From NCBI GenBank assembly GCA_013399875.1, contig VXAZ01018984.1, forward strand, positions 5,185,503 through 5,249,502: a stretch of DNA of 64,000 nucleotides, read 5' to 3'. The notes below the pieces were generated by a model. That model made no database searches and had not been told where the DNA came from. It was given only the letters and a program-made list of their open reading frames with translations. A program made the position numbers and the translations under genes. The stretch comes from Gymnorhina tibicen (lineage: Eukaryota > Chordata > Aves > Passeriformes > Artamidae). This document shows, piece after piece, positions 1 to 13,479 of this stretch (the first letter of the stretch is position 1; each line of letters begins with the position of its first letter).

Positions 1-3000
1 TTGATAACATGTATATGGAATCGGGGCCCTTCTGGTTCTGATTTGAATTCTGAGCATGTTGAGCATTTTTTCCTCTTCCATGAAGAGGAAAATTCTCAGC
101 AGAGTTTCCATGCATAATTTCATTCCACTGTTTCAGCAGGAATAATGCAGCTGTGAAAGAGGGATGTGAAATCAAGAGCATATCATTTTTTGAATATCAC
201 AAATTTTATTAGGGGTCTTACAGGAAGGAGGAAATCTATAGGACAGATCGGTCACGGTCCAGTGTTGCTCAGCAAGAAGAGAAACAAAGCTGCAGTGCCT
301 ATGATGCTAATTTAAAGTCGTGTTTAGCATTGGCTACAGGAATGGCTGAAGGGCTTAGCTGTGAGTATGAGGCCCCGAAGTAAACACTGGGTAATTTTGA
401 AATCCCTGTGCTGCGAGAGGAGCCATCATCAGTTGGTGGTGGTCCACGGGAGGGCTTAACTAGAACAAAATCGTCCGAAAATGTGTTGACCACACAGGAA
501 AATAAAAAAAAAAAATGAGACTCTTGAGATTTGCAGGGGTATGTCTTTTGTAAGGGTGATAAAAACATGCCTGTCCTGTCTTCTGTGGCGTTTAAAAATA
601 CACTGAAAAGCAAGGTGGTGGCCTGCTGAAGTTGGTTGGTGTATGGTGTAGCTTGGTTGTCTTTATCTGGGTAAAGCTATTGCAGTAATGGTTAACTTGC
701 AAAAGAAAGAGTAGCCGGAACGTTTTCTTTCTGGAGAAGTGTACAAAATCTAGTTTGGTTACATGAAGCATTTCTTCTATGCTTCCTTCCCTCTCCCAGA
801 TGGCTATTGGCAAAATAGACAGGATACAGTATGATGTTTTAAATATATGCATTTCTTTAATGTGCAACATTTGGCATGTTTGTATATACATCTAGAGTGA
901 CTGCATATATGTAGAGAGGGATGTACATATGAGAGTACAGCAACATGTGCACAGAAAAATAGCAAATGACAGCCTTTTTTAAAGAGAAAACAGCACAGTT
1001 CTTGCTTTGCACGTGCACAAGGAACAGAACTGATTTAATACCAAGAAGGAAGCAGGAGCAACACACAGTCTCTTCAGAGCTGATACCAGTAGTAACATCC
1101 ACAAGACCCCAAAGGTATTGCAGCATACTTAGCAAATCCAAATTGTCTTATGATTTAGTTGTTGGTCGTTTGGGTTTCTTCAAAACTGCGAAGAAGGCAA
1201 GAAAGTTGTGCTGCCCTGGATATCTGTTAAGCCCATGGTTTTATATCACATATAATGCTGAAAAATTGCTGTCTTAATATCCCACACAGGTGTCATGACT
1301 TTAAGCTTGGCACCTCCAAACTTTTATGACCGATAATGAATGAACTCACACTTCGACTGTATATCCCACTTTTGCCCACTGCGTCTAAGACCAAAGTAGG
1401 CAAATGGGGTCCAAGGGAGCTGGCTTCATAACACGACCAAGAATTTGGCTTTTGACTTTCAGCTGCTTAAATTTTTCCTTCTTACCCAAGCTTTTCATTT
1501 GATTATCATCTTATTATCATCTCATTATTAGGCATCTGAGATAGCTGTAACTCTTGCTTTAATACTTTCTATTTTCTCCTGGCTTTACTTTCTGCTGGAC
1601 TTTTTCTTTCTTCCTAGAAACTTCTCAGCATCCTTTTGCTCCCAGGTGATCACTGTGTTTTCTCTGTGAAAACTGTGCTGTTGTTGCTTATTTCTAAGTA
1701 ATCCTTATGTCCTTTTTTTTTTTTTTTCATGTGGGACTCTTATTAGGCTGTGTGGAAGTGTAGGTCCTGTGCTGCCCTAGAGTGAAGTCAGAGTGCCCTG
1801 ATTTGGAGGTGCTCAGGATCTGCTGTGTTCCAAACAGCCTCTTGGTGGCTGCACCAGCAAGTGCCTTCTATGGTGGTAGCACTCCCAGGGAGCGCAGTTC
1901 CTATTTTCAGAGTCTTCCTACCACCAGCATTGTATGGGGAAGCAGGTGGGTAGGTGACAAGCTCTTTGCTTGTTCTCTTGTGGCTCTGAAGAGGCAATTG
2001 GTATTTTGCTGGGGAGCATTACACAGCTGGGATTTCTTTGATGTTGCACAGTCAGCTGGTATGGAATTAAGTTAATATTTTACAGTGCTTTTGTTCTGTG
2101 ACTGTGTTCAGCCCCTTCAGTCTTCCCAGCTCGTAATGAGGTGAGTCCCCTGACTTCTGCTGGTCTGTGCATGTGGCTCTGCCAGCGCTAGCAGATCAAT
2201 CCATGTTTGTATTCCTGGCCTTGAGCTGTGCTCTGAGATGGCAACAACCCTGAGTGTGGAGACTTTTGCTGCCATTTCAGCTCAGCTTTGAGTAAGTGAT
2301 CATGCTTTGTTGAGGCTCTGAGTAACCTGAGATGGTGTGCAAAGCAATGTGAGCAGCAGAGCAGGGTGAAAAGTACAGGACTGCACGCACAGGAAGCAAA
2401 CCCAGATTTGTTTGGAGCCTGCGTGTGATCAGTGATGTTTCTAACAGTGTTTTGGAGCATGAAGAACCTGATTCTGGAGGGTCTAGGGTAATGCAAAGCA
2501 CTGCTGAGATTTAGTAGATCTGTTCAACTGAGAACATTTCCTGAATCACGGTGGTCATCTTTGCAAGCAAATGCTAACAGGATCCAGGCTATCACTTTTG
2601 CAAGTCCCCTGCTGCAGCTTTCAGGAGGCCACAGAAAGGGCAGAGAAGGAAGAGGAGTGTGCTGGGCTATAGGGAGAATGAGGAGTGTTTTATAGTGAAA
2701 CTTTAATTCGAGGAATTGGCTTTCTCTGTCATGTAGTAAATCCATTAGTCATGTAGAGTGAGGAGGTTGATTTATGGCTATTAACTATATTGAATTGACA
2801 AAAGTAGCTTCTTGAAATTTAGTAGCCAAAATTAAGGCCTCTCAGGCATTAATAGATTAGACCGCTTAAAACAATTTAATTATTTATCCTGTGCAAATGG
2901 GATAGGATGTTTCTAGAGTGATGCCTGTACTGCTTTAGACATATTTTAGTGTACTTGTGATTAAAGGTCTGTTTGGAAATCCTGCTAATTGACTATTGGC

Positions 3001-4546
3001 ACAGAGTGGTGGAGGAAAGGAAGGACCTTGGCTGAGACTTAATAATTTTTTTAATTTTGGGAATTCAATGGAAAAAAAAAAAAGGAAAAAAGATACCATT
3101 CTGGTTTGAGCTAATGCTCTCTTCTTCTGTCTTCCTCTGCTTCCCATGAACTCTTGTCAGCAGCTGTTTGTACAGGAGTTAGAGGAGCAAAAAGGGAGGC
3201 TATTAATAGTGCAGTTTGTCTGTGTTAAACCACACTATTATGCATATATACTGCTATTTCTATTGCTATAGTATGCGGATCAGGTGAGGTCCCATCATGG
3301 TAGCATCTGCATATTACATCATTCCCCACCTGGAGACCTTAAAATATCAGTGTACTTTTTTTTGTTTTTGTGAATGATCATGGCATGCAGTTTTATCATC
3401 TCCAAAGGAAATGACTGTGCTGCAAGTGGCTCATCCTTAAGTGCTATCCTACCCAGAAAGAGAAGGAAATAATTAAGATGACATGAATTATGTAGAACAG
3501 ACTTGAATAAAGAGTGACAGAAGGGCTGGCTTTGACAGCTGGATGTTAAATGAAATTTGTTTCTGTTGTTATAGATGCATAGCCTGTTTTTAATGTATAA
3601 TTTATTTAGATTTATTTAAGGGGTAGAGGAAAGAAACAAGAAATCCCTGATGCGGAGAATTGAAATAATGAGTTGTTATACAAACATAAATAGTCATTAC
3701 AAAATATTTTATTGGTCTATTTTTGCTGTATTTTTAAGGGCATTTTAAGACTCCTTGAGTCTGCATTTTACATGCATGCAAATACATGCTACATTTTACC
3801 CAGCAATCCTTATTGCGTGCTTAATTGAGTTGATAGCAAAAAGACATGAATACTCCTGACTGCTTCAGCTTGGCGCTGGGGAGAGAATGAATTTTTCATC
3901 TTTTCCAAAGGAGAATTTATCCTGAATGTCTGTATCTCAGATTGTGTTTTATTACTCATACCTTTAAGGAGGCCAAAGCTGTAGGTATGGGAAGGCTTTC
4001 TACTCTAAGCTGCAGGAACTTTAGCTATGAAGTTGAAACATCTACAAAGAAGTACTTAATTGGATTATAATTGGGTGTGTGTGGATATGAGGGTAGGGAA
4101 AAAGGGCTGTTCCCCCCAAAAAAAGCATTCAGATGGTTGGCTGGGGTAGAACTGATCCTCTGGTTAGGATGGTATAATGCTTTATTGATGTGACCAGCAA
4201 CACTGCTGACCAAGGATTTATAGAGGGAGGGGAGAAGTTATTTCTTCTGGATTTGTTAGACCAGGTCACATAAGAACTCATTTGCTATTTGCTCATGACT
4301 TTTCCACTTATGCTATATGCAAATATATGCTATTACTATAAATTTTAATTTTTGTCAAGACCTTTTTATTCAAAATTCAGAGTGTTCAGCAGGCTGTACT
4401 TATTTTATGGAGATTAAGCTAAAGGAGTGCTTAGGATTCAGTTGTCCTGAAGCAGGCAATTATAGTAAAACTGGCCTTCAGAGCAAATTCTTGCTTCCTT
4501 TCCTCTGATTATTGCTGTCTCTGACTTAGTACATTTCACCATATAT
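1..4546. other. Intronic sequence, upstream intron of ADGRL3, segment 1
   Basis: No exon, RNA gene or recognisable transposon was seen. It contains an A12 run at 504-515, a T15 run at 1713-1727 and an A12 run at 3072-3083. Two exact POU octamers (ATGCAAAT) occur at 3776-3783 and 4317-4324. ORFs here are short and unlike known proteins. Assignment to the ADGRL3 intron is inferred from the single exon at 42.7 kb and would fail if an unseen gene boundary lay between. Confidence 0.7.
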
Positions 4547-4820
4547 NNNNNNNNNNNNNNNNNNNNNNNNNNNNNNNNNNNNNNNNNNNNNNNNNNNNNN
4601 NNNNNNNNNNNNNNNNNNNNNNNNNNNNNNNNNNNNNNNNNNNNNNNNNNNNNNNNNNNNNNNNNNNNNNNNNNNNNNNNNNNNNNNNNNNNNNNNNNNN
4701 NNNNNNNNNNNNNNNNNNNNNNNNNNNNNNNNNNNNNNNNNNNNNNNNNNNNNNNNNNNNNNNNNNNNNNNNNNNNNNNNNNNNNNNNNNNNNNNNNNNN
4801 NNNNNNNNNNNNNNNNNNNN
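4547..4820. other. Assembly gap inside an AT microsatellite
   Basis: There are 274 N bases, flanked by ATATAT on the left and TATATATAAA on the right, so the missing bases are probably an (AT)n expansion that could not be read. Two apparent ORFs of 135 and 141 residues that cross the gap are artefacts of reading through N. Confidence 0.97.
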
Positions 4821-6058
4821 TATATATAAATTTTTTTTTTGGCATCTCAATATTGTGTTAGAGCTTTTGGGCACCCTTGGGGAAAGTGGCAGAGGTTTCT
4901 CTTCTCCTAACCAGCAGCCTTGCCAGCTCTGTGCTTTTGCTTTTCTCAATGTGAACACCACCTGGGGTTTTTAAGGTTTATATATCTGTTAAGTGTAGAA
5001 AGAGATCTCTTCCTGCCTGTCCATGGCATTTGCTTTTCCTGTAGGTTGTTTGGAATCAATTGATGTCACTGATCTTTCTGCTTCTGCTGCTCCTGTTTGT
5101 TGCAGATGTATTTGATGCCTTTGATTGCTGCTGACAGCAGGATTCTCTGATAATCTGTATCTCTGGATGATTGCTTAATTGCCTCTATGAAACCCCCAGT
5201 AATATGGTCAGGAATTTGTCACCTTGGTCTAGAAAATCATACGATGTGTGGTTTGCTCACAGGTGTTTTGTGGCACCTACTGAGGACTCAAAGCTGAGCC
5301 TCTTTCTTTTCTATTTTTTGTATAGACTCTCAAAATTGCCTCTGAACTTGCTCTTGCATGGTGGAAGTGGAGCTAGTTTGAAGTTTGGGAAGCACACAGG
5401 CAGCAGTGCTGAGGGACGATGGCACGGCCAAAAGCTCTGATTCCCTCTCCCATGCAAACACACCAGTTGCAGATTCAACAGAGGAGGGAGGGCAGTCTCC
5501 CACACCCTTCAGTCCTCATCCCAGTTCCACCCAGAAATGTGCAATGTGTAGGTCATTGAATAACTCTCATTCTTTGTTGCCCTGAAATGAAAACCAGAGA
5601 CCTACTCATGCCAAGAATTAAGTTGCAGTAAGAGTAATTCATTGTTATGTACTCGTGTACCTCTGTTGCCTGCACTGGGTGACAGAACAAATGAGAATTT
5701 CAGCAGGGCAGCAGGAGCAGAGTTGTGTGGTCAAAGCCTCTGGCATTTCTTATGTTCCTACAATTTCTTCTTGTGTGCTTTCTCAGAAACAACCTGAAGA
5801 AAACAGACTTCCTCTCAGTTGAGGTGTGCATTAGATTAGTAGATTCTGTTTTCTGAAACAAGAAGCAATGCCATTCAAAAAGTCGTTCCTATGATTAAAA
5901 AGTTGATTACCACTTTGCGTGTCTGGATCTATACCTTGCTTTAGAGGATTGACTGATGTGTGAATACAGCATGAGAATTACTCTTTAATCGTTGTTTTCC
6001 TGATTATGTTATTCTTCGATGAAAACTGTTCTTGCAGCTTGTCAGGAGATAAATGCCA

Positions 6059-6102
6059 CCTTGAGCTCACAGCCCTGTGGGCAATTCCCACAGGGCTCAA
6101 GG
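6059..6102. repeat. Inverted repeat, 11-bp perfect arms plus outer arms
   Basis: AGCCCTGTGGG (6071-6081) is followed by the 5-base loop CAATT and its exact complement CCCACAGGGCT (6087-6097). Outside these, CCTTGAGC (6059-6066) can pair with GCTCAAGG (6095-6102) if the left arm bulges. In RNA this would be a stable stem of about 17 pairs. It is too short for a typical microRNA precursor. Confidence 0.85.
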
Positions 6103-7794
6103 GAAGACTGTGTTTCTAGTCATGAAATGCAGAGACTCTTGGCAGAGATTTTGTCACCCAGTGGCCTTTCTCCACAAGTAAATGAGTTCATGTGGGAGAA
6201 TCATGGATCCTTCCAGTGCCAGAGATGATGACTTTGTACTAAGTAATCACAAAGTGGGGCATCAGTGGCGTTGACAGCAGCTGCTCATGAGTAGCACAGT
6301 GCAAGGAGAACCTCTCCCTTGCACAGGAGATCCTTGGCTGGGCCCAGTGGCTTCGTCAAGGCAGCAGGAGAGTTTGGGCATCCTCATGGAAGGAGGGTTA
6401 TTGAGACCAAACTGGACAGGAAAGCTGGGTGTGACAGGAATCTGCTACATTGTGTGTGAAGCTGTAATTTGTCCCTTTTCTCTATCATTGCAAGGCACAA
6501 GGGTTTTGCCTTTATGGGATGGTAAGTATTGAATAAAGTAAGGACAGAGCAATTCCTCCTCTGCAAGCCATTTTAATATGTGCTTTGGATCAATAGAAAG
6601 AATGAAATGCTTGTCAGTGCAGAAATTCTGGGAAGAATGTGTTGGGAGGACTGACACCCTGCATACTAGAGGAATAAATTTGCCTCTTGGCTCAACAGAA
6701 GCCAAAAGACAGTGTGATTCAACTAACATAATAATAAAAAAATGAACTAGCAAGTTCCATTCAGATTACTGAAGATGCCTTTTGTGCGCTGAATCTGTTC
6801 AGATCAGTGTTGTGAGCAGGGAGAAGTCCCCTGGATAGCTGTTTGAAAGTATTGCTGTCAATAACGTTATTTTTCTGGTCTATTTTCTACTTAAAAGTTG
6901 CTTGATGTAGAAATGGGTGCTATAGATTTATTTTAGCATTAATTTATATGGGAGAGGTTACTTGTGAACAGTAAATGAAATTCTGTTTCTGAAGAAATAC
7001 TGGAAAATTGGATGTTTGTGACATCCTTGTGTATTAAAATGCATGGTTACATCAATAGATGCCAAAGAAACATATTGGATAATCTGTGAAATTCACATGG
7101 TATCCTTTTTACCACCATTTAAAAGGTAATGGGGGAGAATGACAGTGTCTATATTAGCAGAGTCTTAATTTTAATTAATTGTTGTGATTTTTCTGCACAT
7201 AAAGGCTTGCATCTGTGTTGACAAGTACTTTTGCCTCTTAGAGAAATTTTGATTCAAAGAAGATACTGTAAGCACTTTTGAGAGAGAAGAAATAGGCAGG
7301 AAAGCCTGATGAACAAGTGGATCATCTTGTACAGTGATGCAAGGTTTGGTTTTGTGGTTTTGGGATGTTTTTTTGGAGGTGAGGGAATTGCTGGTGTGCT
7401 GTCTGCTATGTGTTGTGTACTAGCAAACTGAATTTAGAGAGTGACGAGAGAGACAAGGCATGCAGCAGGAACAGCTTGGAGGCAGACAGGTTTGGTCACT
7501 ATAAAAGTGGGGGAGATAGCAAGGATGGAAGGCCACATCATGGCTGAGAGAGATTTCTCAGAAAGTATTTTAGAAAGGAGCCTGGAGAGGTGGTGTGAGG
7601 AAGAAGAGGAGGAAATCTTGTGGGTGAAGGCAGAAGAGCTCACTGGTAAGGATGCAAACCCTGATGTGGATTCTCAGGCATCTAACTCAGTGATACTCTG
7701 TGTCCTCTGGGGCATGCAGGAAAATGGAGGCCGTCCCTTACTTCCCTCACATCCCAAATTAGATTGTGCCCATGAGGGAGATGTAATTTAATTA

Positions 7795-8480
7795 ACTCGG
7801 AGAACCTCAGCATCGCGGAGACACCGGAGTGGCTTCGCAAGCACCCTTATGACTTCACTGTGCATTCGTTATCCCAGCCTGCTCTCCTGTCACACCTCCC
7901 GCTTTCCAGTTGATAAGAGCCTCTGCCTTTCCATTTGGTCGATTAAATGCTGTAAATTCTGCAACGAGGGGCAAAGCGTTAAATTTCTCAAGCGTGTCTG
8001 TGTGTCTTATCGTGGAGCCGCTTCCATGTTGCTAACAGTATTTGATTCATACTGAAGGAAAATTGATGACCTGAATCCTCCTCACATAAGAGCTTCATTG
8101 TTAACATCTCTTGTTCTCAGCCACCTCCCCATTTTTTTTTTTTTTTAATGCCTTCCCATTCAATTTATCAAGCATGCTTTCGGCAATCAAAGGCTAGAAA
8201 ATCTCTTTCATTCTCAAGCAACATATTCTGTGTCATTTTATCAAGATGCAGAGCTCCTAATTCTCTGAAGAAAAAACTAAAGGAGTGGGAGCTGTAGCTT
8301 ATCACCGTCTCCCGTGTCACGTTAACAGCAGACTGCAGCCAAGATGACAACAGAGCATTCCCAGTAAAAGAAAGCTCCCTCACATGCTCAAGGATGGGTA
8401 AAATAACCTTTCTCATTGCATCAGTGTTCACTGCCGAAATGCACAGCCTCAGCTCTGGCGCGTGGTAAACTGCTCGGGGA
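7795..8480. promoter_or_regulatory. Candidate conserved intronic regulatory block (CpG not depleted)
   Basis: By my count about 13 CpG fall in 7795-8030 and about 8 more in 8170-8480, although the GC content is only moderate. The surrounding intron is CpG-poor. Such retention suggests hypomethylation or sequence constraint, as in enhancers and conserved non-coding elements. TAATTA-type homeodomain cores occur at the left edge (near 7790) and GATTAAAT near 7944. Conservation itself cannot be seen here. Confidence 0.33.
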
Positions 8481-11061
8481 GGAGGCTTTGAAATACCTGA
8501 CCTAGGAGATGTAGAAGGACTGTGTGTGGATTTAAAAGAATAAGGAATATCAAGGGAGTTGATAGATGAAAGAAAACAGGCAATTAAAACTGGTCAGGCA
8601 GCATCAACACGAGTTCAAATAACCTCCTGCTTTACACAGGGCAGATTCTTAGGTGGATTTTGTAGCCTGAGTCGTCTGCCTCTGTGTGGTCAGGCTGCTC
8701 TCACCATTAGTACTTACTATATTCATGCTTTTAAGGTTAATTCTAACTCTTTTCTGTTGCATAATACACCTGGTACTAGTCCCCTGTTTATGAAGACTCA
8801 GAAATGGGTTAAGCAGATTTAGGAAAACACAGGAGTAGTTAAGGATGCAGTTAGCTGTGGAATGGACCCACACATAATTTTACCGTGTGTTATTGAAGTG
8901 TCTTTAAGGCTTTTTTGATGTTGTTCTTTTTTGAATGAGGCTGATAGATGAATAATCCAACTAAACCCAACCTTTTTTTTGCTGTGTGATTCTAGTGACA
9001 AAACTTGTGACTCTCTAGCGTTTTGAGGGATTTGGCAGTTACAGTTTGTGCAACCTCCACTCTAAATGAAGAATGGCAGCACTGGTTTCAGTTCTGTTTT
9101 GACAGCTGAAAAGAAGGTGGCATGTCATTTTCAAAAGTAGCTTTGTTGGGGGAGAGCAGTGAGATTTGATTATTTCACCAGACCCTTTAAAGATGGGCTG
9201 GTTCACCTAACAGCTCTGAACAGAAGCTGAGCCCTTTGGAAAATTTGGCCCCGGAAATGCAATAGTCATTATTTATAAACTGGTGCTGAATATTTCAGAT
9301 TTACACAAGCAATATGCATGCAATTGCTGTTTATTGGGAAGAGGACTGGGAAAAAAAAAATAATATAAACTTAATTGAAAGCATCTGTCTGCTTGTTACC
9401 GTTTCAGTGCACCTGGCAGGTCTGCCTGCTGTATGGCCACTGCAGTGCACAACAGGAAAGGGTGAGATGGTAACTGATGTCACCTCAGTTACGGCAATAA
9501 AAGAGGGGAAAAGTAAGAAGGATGAAACAAAAAAATAAGTGCTTCACTGTCTAATTTAAGTACCTTTGGTTATCCCTTGCTTGGCTACTGTAACCTGACA
9601 GCTTTCACTCTGAGAAAGCTCTTGTCTTTGTTATCCCAGTAACAGTCAAGATTTGTCTCTCGAGTTGTTTCTCTCATCCTCGGTGCTTGACACTGCAGCC
9701 CTCCCAGAAAAGCAGGAGAAACTCTGTAATAAATTACCCATCACCCTATATGAATGACTCTATTTTTGTCCTACTCTTATTCTTCTTTCCTCTTAAATGC
9801 ACTGGGTAGTTCAGCCCCTAAAGAGGAACTCCTCTGACACTGACCACTTCCCATCCATCCAGACATTTCATCTGATAGGTAGTACAGTTGAATAGCTTGA
9901 AGGTGTATGGCATGGGAATTATTGGGAAATGGTCAGAAATTGCATTAGGTGGTTTGCCAGCTGGAGTTTTTTTGCTTCAGTCCATTTGGGTTTGCCATGG
10001 TGATTTTGGAGCATTTGATTTCCTTCTGGTTAGCAAGTTTTGGTTTATTAAAAAGTATTTCTGAAATTGTTTTGAGATATTAATTGCATTCAGGCTGCAG
10101 GGGCAGGGAAGCCTAGGTATCTTGAATAGTCTTCCAGATGACTTAATATGATAGCAGTCTTAAACCAGCAAACTTTTCATTTCTGTAATGTTTTAAATTA
10201 AAATAAACAGATATTGATGCTTTTTCAGTTAGTGCAGTGGTGCTCTCTGCAGAATATCCTGGGATCCAGACTCTGATCTAGCCCACGGTGTGCTGGCTTC
10301 TAATCCCTTCGCACAGCTAATTTCTCTCTCACTGTTTTCAAGATACCAGAGCTAATTACCCAGAGGCATGGACATAATTGTGCTAGAATGCTGGAGAGAG
10401 GGGTGGTTTTGGTGTGCACTAGAGAGCACTTAGGATGGAATTGAAATAAATTCTCTCCCGTGTTGTTGTCCATGGGCAATTATCACCCCTATCATAGGTC
10501 TCTTTCTTTGAAGTATTCTTGCAAACTTGGAGTCAGGACCCAAGAATGCCCCATTTTCTGTGTGTGTTTCCACGTGTTGTATATACATGTGTCCTTTCCT
10601 CTTCCTTTCCTCTGATGCAGGTCATCAAGCTGAGCTGTCAGGTATGTCCTGTTATGAGAGAGTCACTTATTGTAGCAGTGAATTGTCTTCACTGAATTAA
10701 TTTTCACTCCAACAGGGTTTTCAGTGAAAGTTTACAGACATTATAGTTTAGGCAGGCAGCCAACGTAGAAGGGATTTCTGTTTGTATTTCTTTATTTCAG
10801 TGCCAAAGGAGGATTAGCTTGTGCTGAAAGGGTTAGAGAGGTGAGCTAGAAATGCTTGACCTAGTCTTTACTAGACATTTGCTCATTATTTTCTTTTGAG
10901 TATTCTGAAAGGCCTTCTTCACACGTGTGGGCAAGAACAGGTTAAAAACCATGTAGACCTGCCAAAGCTTTACAAATCTCTTTACTAGCTTTATTAAACC
11001 AAGCTAAAAGAAAACCTCTGTATCTTTTTTCCTCTTTTATTCTCTTAACACCGCCCTCCAT

Positions 11062-11087
11062 CCCCCAGCCCCCCTCCCGCTTGCCCC
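11062..11087 (-). other. Potential G-quadruplex (G-rich on minus strand)
   Basis: Plus-strand C runs of 5, 6, 3 and 4 are separated by AG, T and GCTTG. The minus strand therefore carries four G tracts with loops of 1 to 5 bases, which meets the usual G3+N1-7 pattern. Confidence 0.6.
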
Positions 11088-13388
11088 ATAGGATTTTGGT
11101 TTTTCTTTCCAGCCCACACATCTGTAAATGCCTGCTAGGTACAGGAGACACATTTTCATGCTTCGTTAGCTTGGCTTTCCAGCCCTGGCTTGTCAGTGCC
11201 CCCGACTCTGCAAAGTGTTCAGAGCTTTGTTGGGTTGCTTGTGACAGTGTTTGGATGAGTGCTGCAAATTTTCTGTAATATATCTGGTAATTTACTTGAA
11301 TGTAGCACGAGCTGGAAGATGGGAATGAGCTTTTGATCTCTGACATTGTGATATCAGCAGGGGAGAAAATAAAAAAACACCTCAGAGTCAAGATGTATTA
11401 AATTAGTTGGAAAGTAAATTGACAGAGAGTTGGCAACAAATACATGCTATAAAATCACTAACCCTTTGAGTAAAGTGTGGGTATGTTCCAGCAGTGGAAA
11501 GTAGTTTGCCCTGAAGCTTTTGTCTAAGAAAACTGACTAGTAATAGTAAGAGCAAAGGATTAGTACTTCTATATCCAAGAACTTCTTGGAGGACGTCACA
11601 GCATTGTCTTAAAAATATGAAAGTTGTTAATACAGTAAGAAGCTTGTCACATCTTATTTGGAATTATTAACCATTTATTTAAGGCTCCATCCTCAACTGA
11701 TATCCTATGAGGTTGCTGTTTGTGCAAAAAACTCTGTGTCCCTCTTTTTGTAAGTCAGTTTCTTTTCCTATTTCCCTGAACTATTTTAGGTAGTAAATAT
11801 AATGTAGATCATTTAACAACCACAATATTGCAGACTGCCAACACTGTCAAATGGACTAGCACAGGAAGCCTTTGAAATCTCCACATTATCTTGATGATAG
11901 CATACCAAGTATAATCAACAAGCTACACTGATCCAAATAAATCCACCAGCCCTCAAACCCAAGCGAAAATGCAGCGTGTTTCCATTATCACCTGTCAGTG
12001 CGCTGGGAATCCCCCTTCTTCACACTTTGGAGGAATGTGTGCACTCTTAAGATGGTAAATGCATCCTGTAGCATAAGTTACTAACTTAATTTCTATATCC
12101 AGTGGCTTTTGTTGAAGTTTCAGAAGTAGCTATTCAACAAGGGTGCATAGAAATCCTTTTGGATCACTTCCTAGAAGTTCTTCCTAGAATCCCTTTCCAA
12201 AAGGCTGCTCTCAGGGCGGATCTGAGACGTGGTCTAAATAAGTTGTGTGCAGATTTCTTCTGCACAAAATCTGACAGTGTCTTTTTGGGAGCAGTAGCGG
12301 GATGGTAAATCCTGAATTCATTGCGACAAGGAAATGTGGAACAAAATGGTATCGCTTAAATTTAGGCCAGGAAGCCAGAACACATCAAGGAGCAGCTCTG
12401 AGTTAAGGCAGATGCGCTGGGCACAGAGGGGAGCAAACAGGGATGGGAGGCAGAAGGAAGATCAGCAGTTAAACCACTTAGCCAAATTGTTGCTCCATAG
12501 AGGAGCATGTAGGATGTGCCCACTCCTTGCAAGCATTTCATGTGCTTGGTTCCTCCTCAATCTGCATGTGTTTATGTTTTCTTCCCAAGGATTCCTCTCT
12601 ATTTAATAAGATCAAACTCAATTATTAAACTATGGACTTCCTTCCTTAAAATTCCACGTGCCCAGATTTCCCAGTAGTCTGCCTGGAGCACAAATACCTG
12701 AGTAATTTAAACAGGTGGCCATTTGCAGCATAATCACTGCAGTTGTTACTGATAAATAACAGCCTCAGCTTGCAAACCCCAGGAATATCTAATTTGTTTG
12801 CCTGCCTGCGATGGATTGTCTTCTGTGTGGAATATAGATGATCTTGCAGTCACGAGCCAGAAAAAAGTAAATTATTTCAATTCCTCCACCCTAGTCCTGG
12901 AAGCACTTGCAAGCTATGTGCAGGATCAAGGCCATCATTTGCTTCTGTGAGGGTACCTGGTCTGTTCCAGCTTTAACGATACCCTAGTTTTGCAGAGAGG
13001 AGAGAAACCCTGGAGCAGCGTTCTGAAGTTTCCAGTTGGTGATTTTGTTTCCACCATTATCAAACTGGCCTTTTTTCTTCTCCTCAATCTCTAGCTGATG
13101 AAGGCATATAGTGTTTGACCGTTCCGATTTTTACAATAATAGTTTTACGCCGGCTATTTCAAAAGCTTGGATTTTAATGCAGAGGTGGTTTTTTTTGTAA
13201 AACCCTCCTTTAAGGTGTGACAGATACTGCGAAAATTATTACTAATTTTCACTAATAATTAATCTGAGTTTTCTTTATCATCATAGTAATAATCTTTGTA
13301 GGTGTGTGTTAAGATCAATACTTTGAATACTTTTGCAGTTTGCCTCTGTATTAACAGCCTCTCTGTTAGCTTTTAAGCACAGAAATAC

Positions 13389-13479
13389 TTTTTTTTTTTT
13401 TTCTTGGTTTTTTGTTTTTTTTTGTTTTTGTTTTGTTTTGTTTTTGTTCTGTTTTGCTTTCTTTCTTTCTGTTTTTTAG
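13389..13479. repeat. T-rich low-complexity tract (T, TTTTG and TTTC repeats)
   Basis: The tract begins with T14, continues as TTTTG/TTTTTG units and ends with CTTTCTTTCT just before the CR1 3' end at 13480. It is either an expanded target-site microsatellite or a tract that grew next to the insertion. Confidence 0.85.

Larger units (their letters stand above)
4821..13388. other. Intronic sequence, upstream intron, segment 2
   Basis: Unique sequence without a recognisable gene. It holds a hairpin-forming inverted repeat at 6059-6102, a CpG-retaining block at about 7795-8480, a T15 run at 8132-8146 and a C-rich quadruplex-capable tract at 11062-11087. A 149-codon minus-strand ORF at 10942-11391 has no family resemblance I recognise and overlaps the C-rich tract; I regard it as chance. 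Confidence 0.7.

Noticed and set aside
4438..4961. Two minus-strand ORFs of 135 and 141 codons
   Set aside because: They exist only because the run of N is read as open; the real sequence is probably an AT repeat full of stops.
10942..11391. 149-codon minus-strand ORF
   Set aside because: Low-complexity segments from the C-rich tract keep it open; no recognisable domain and within chance length.
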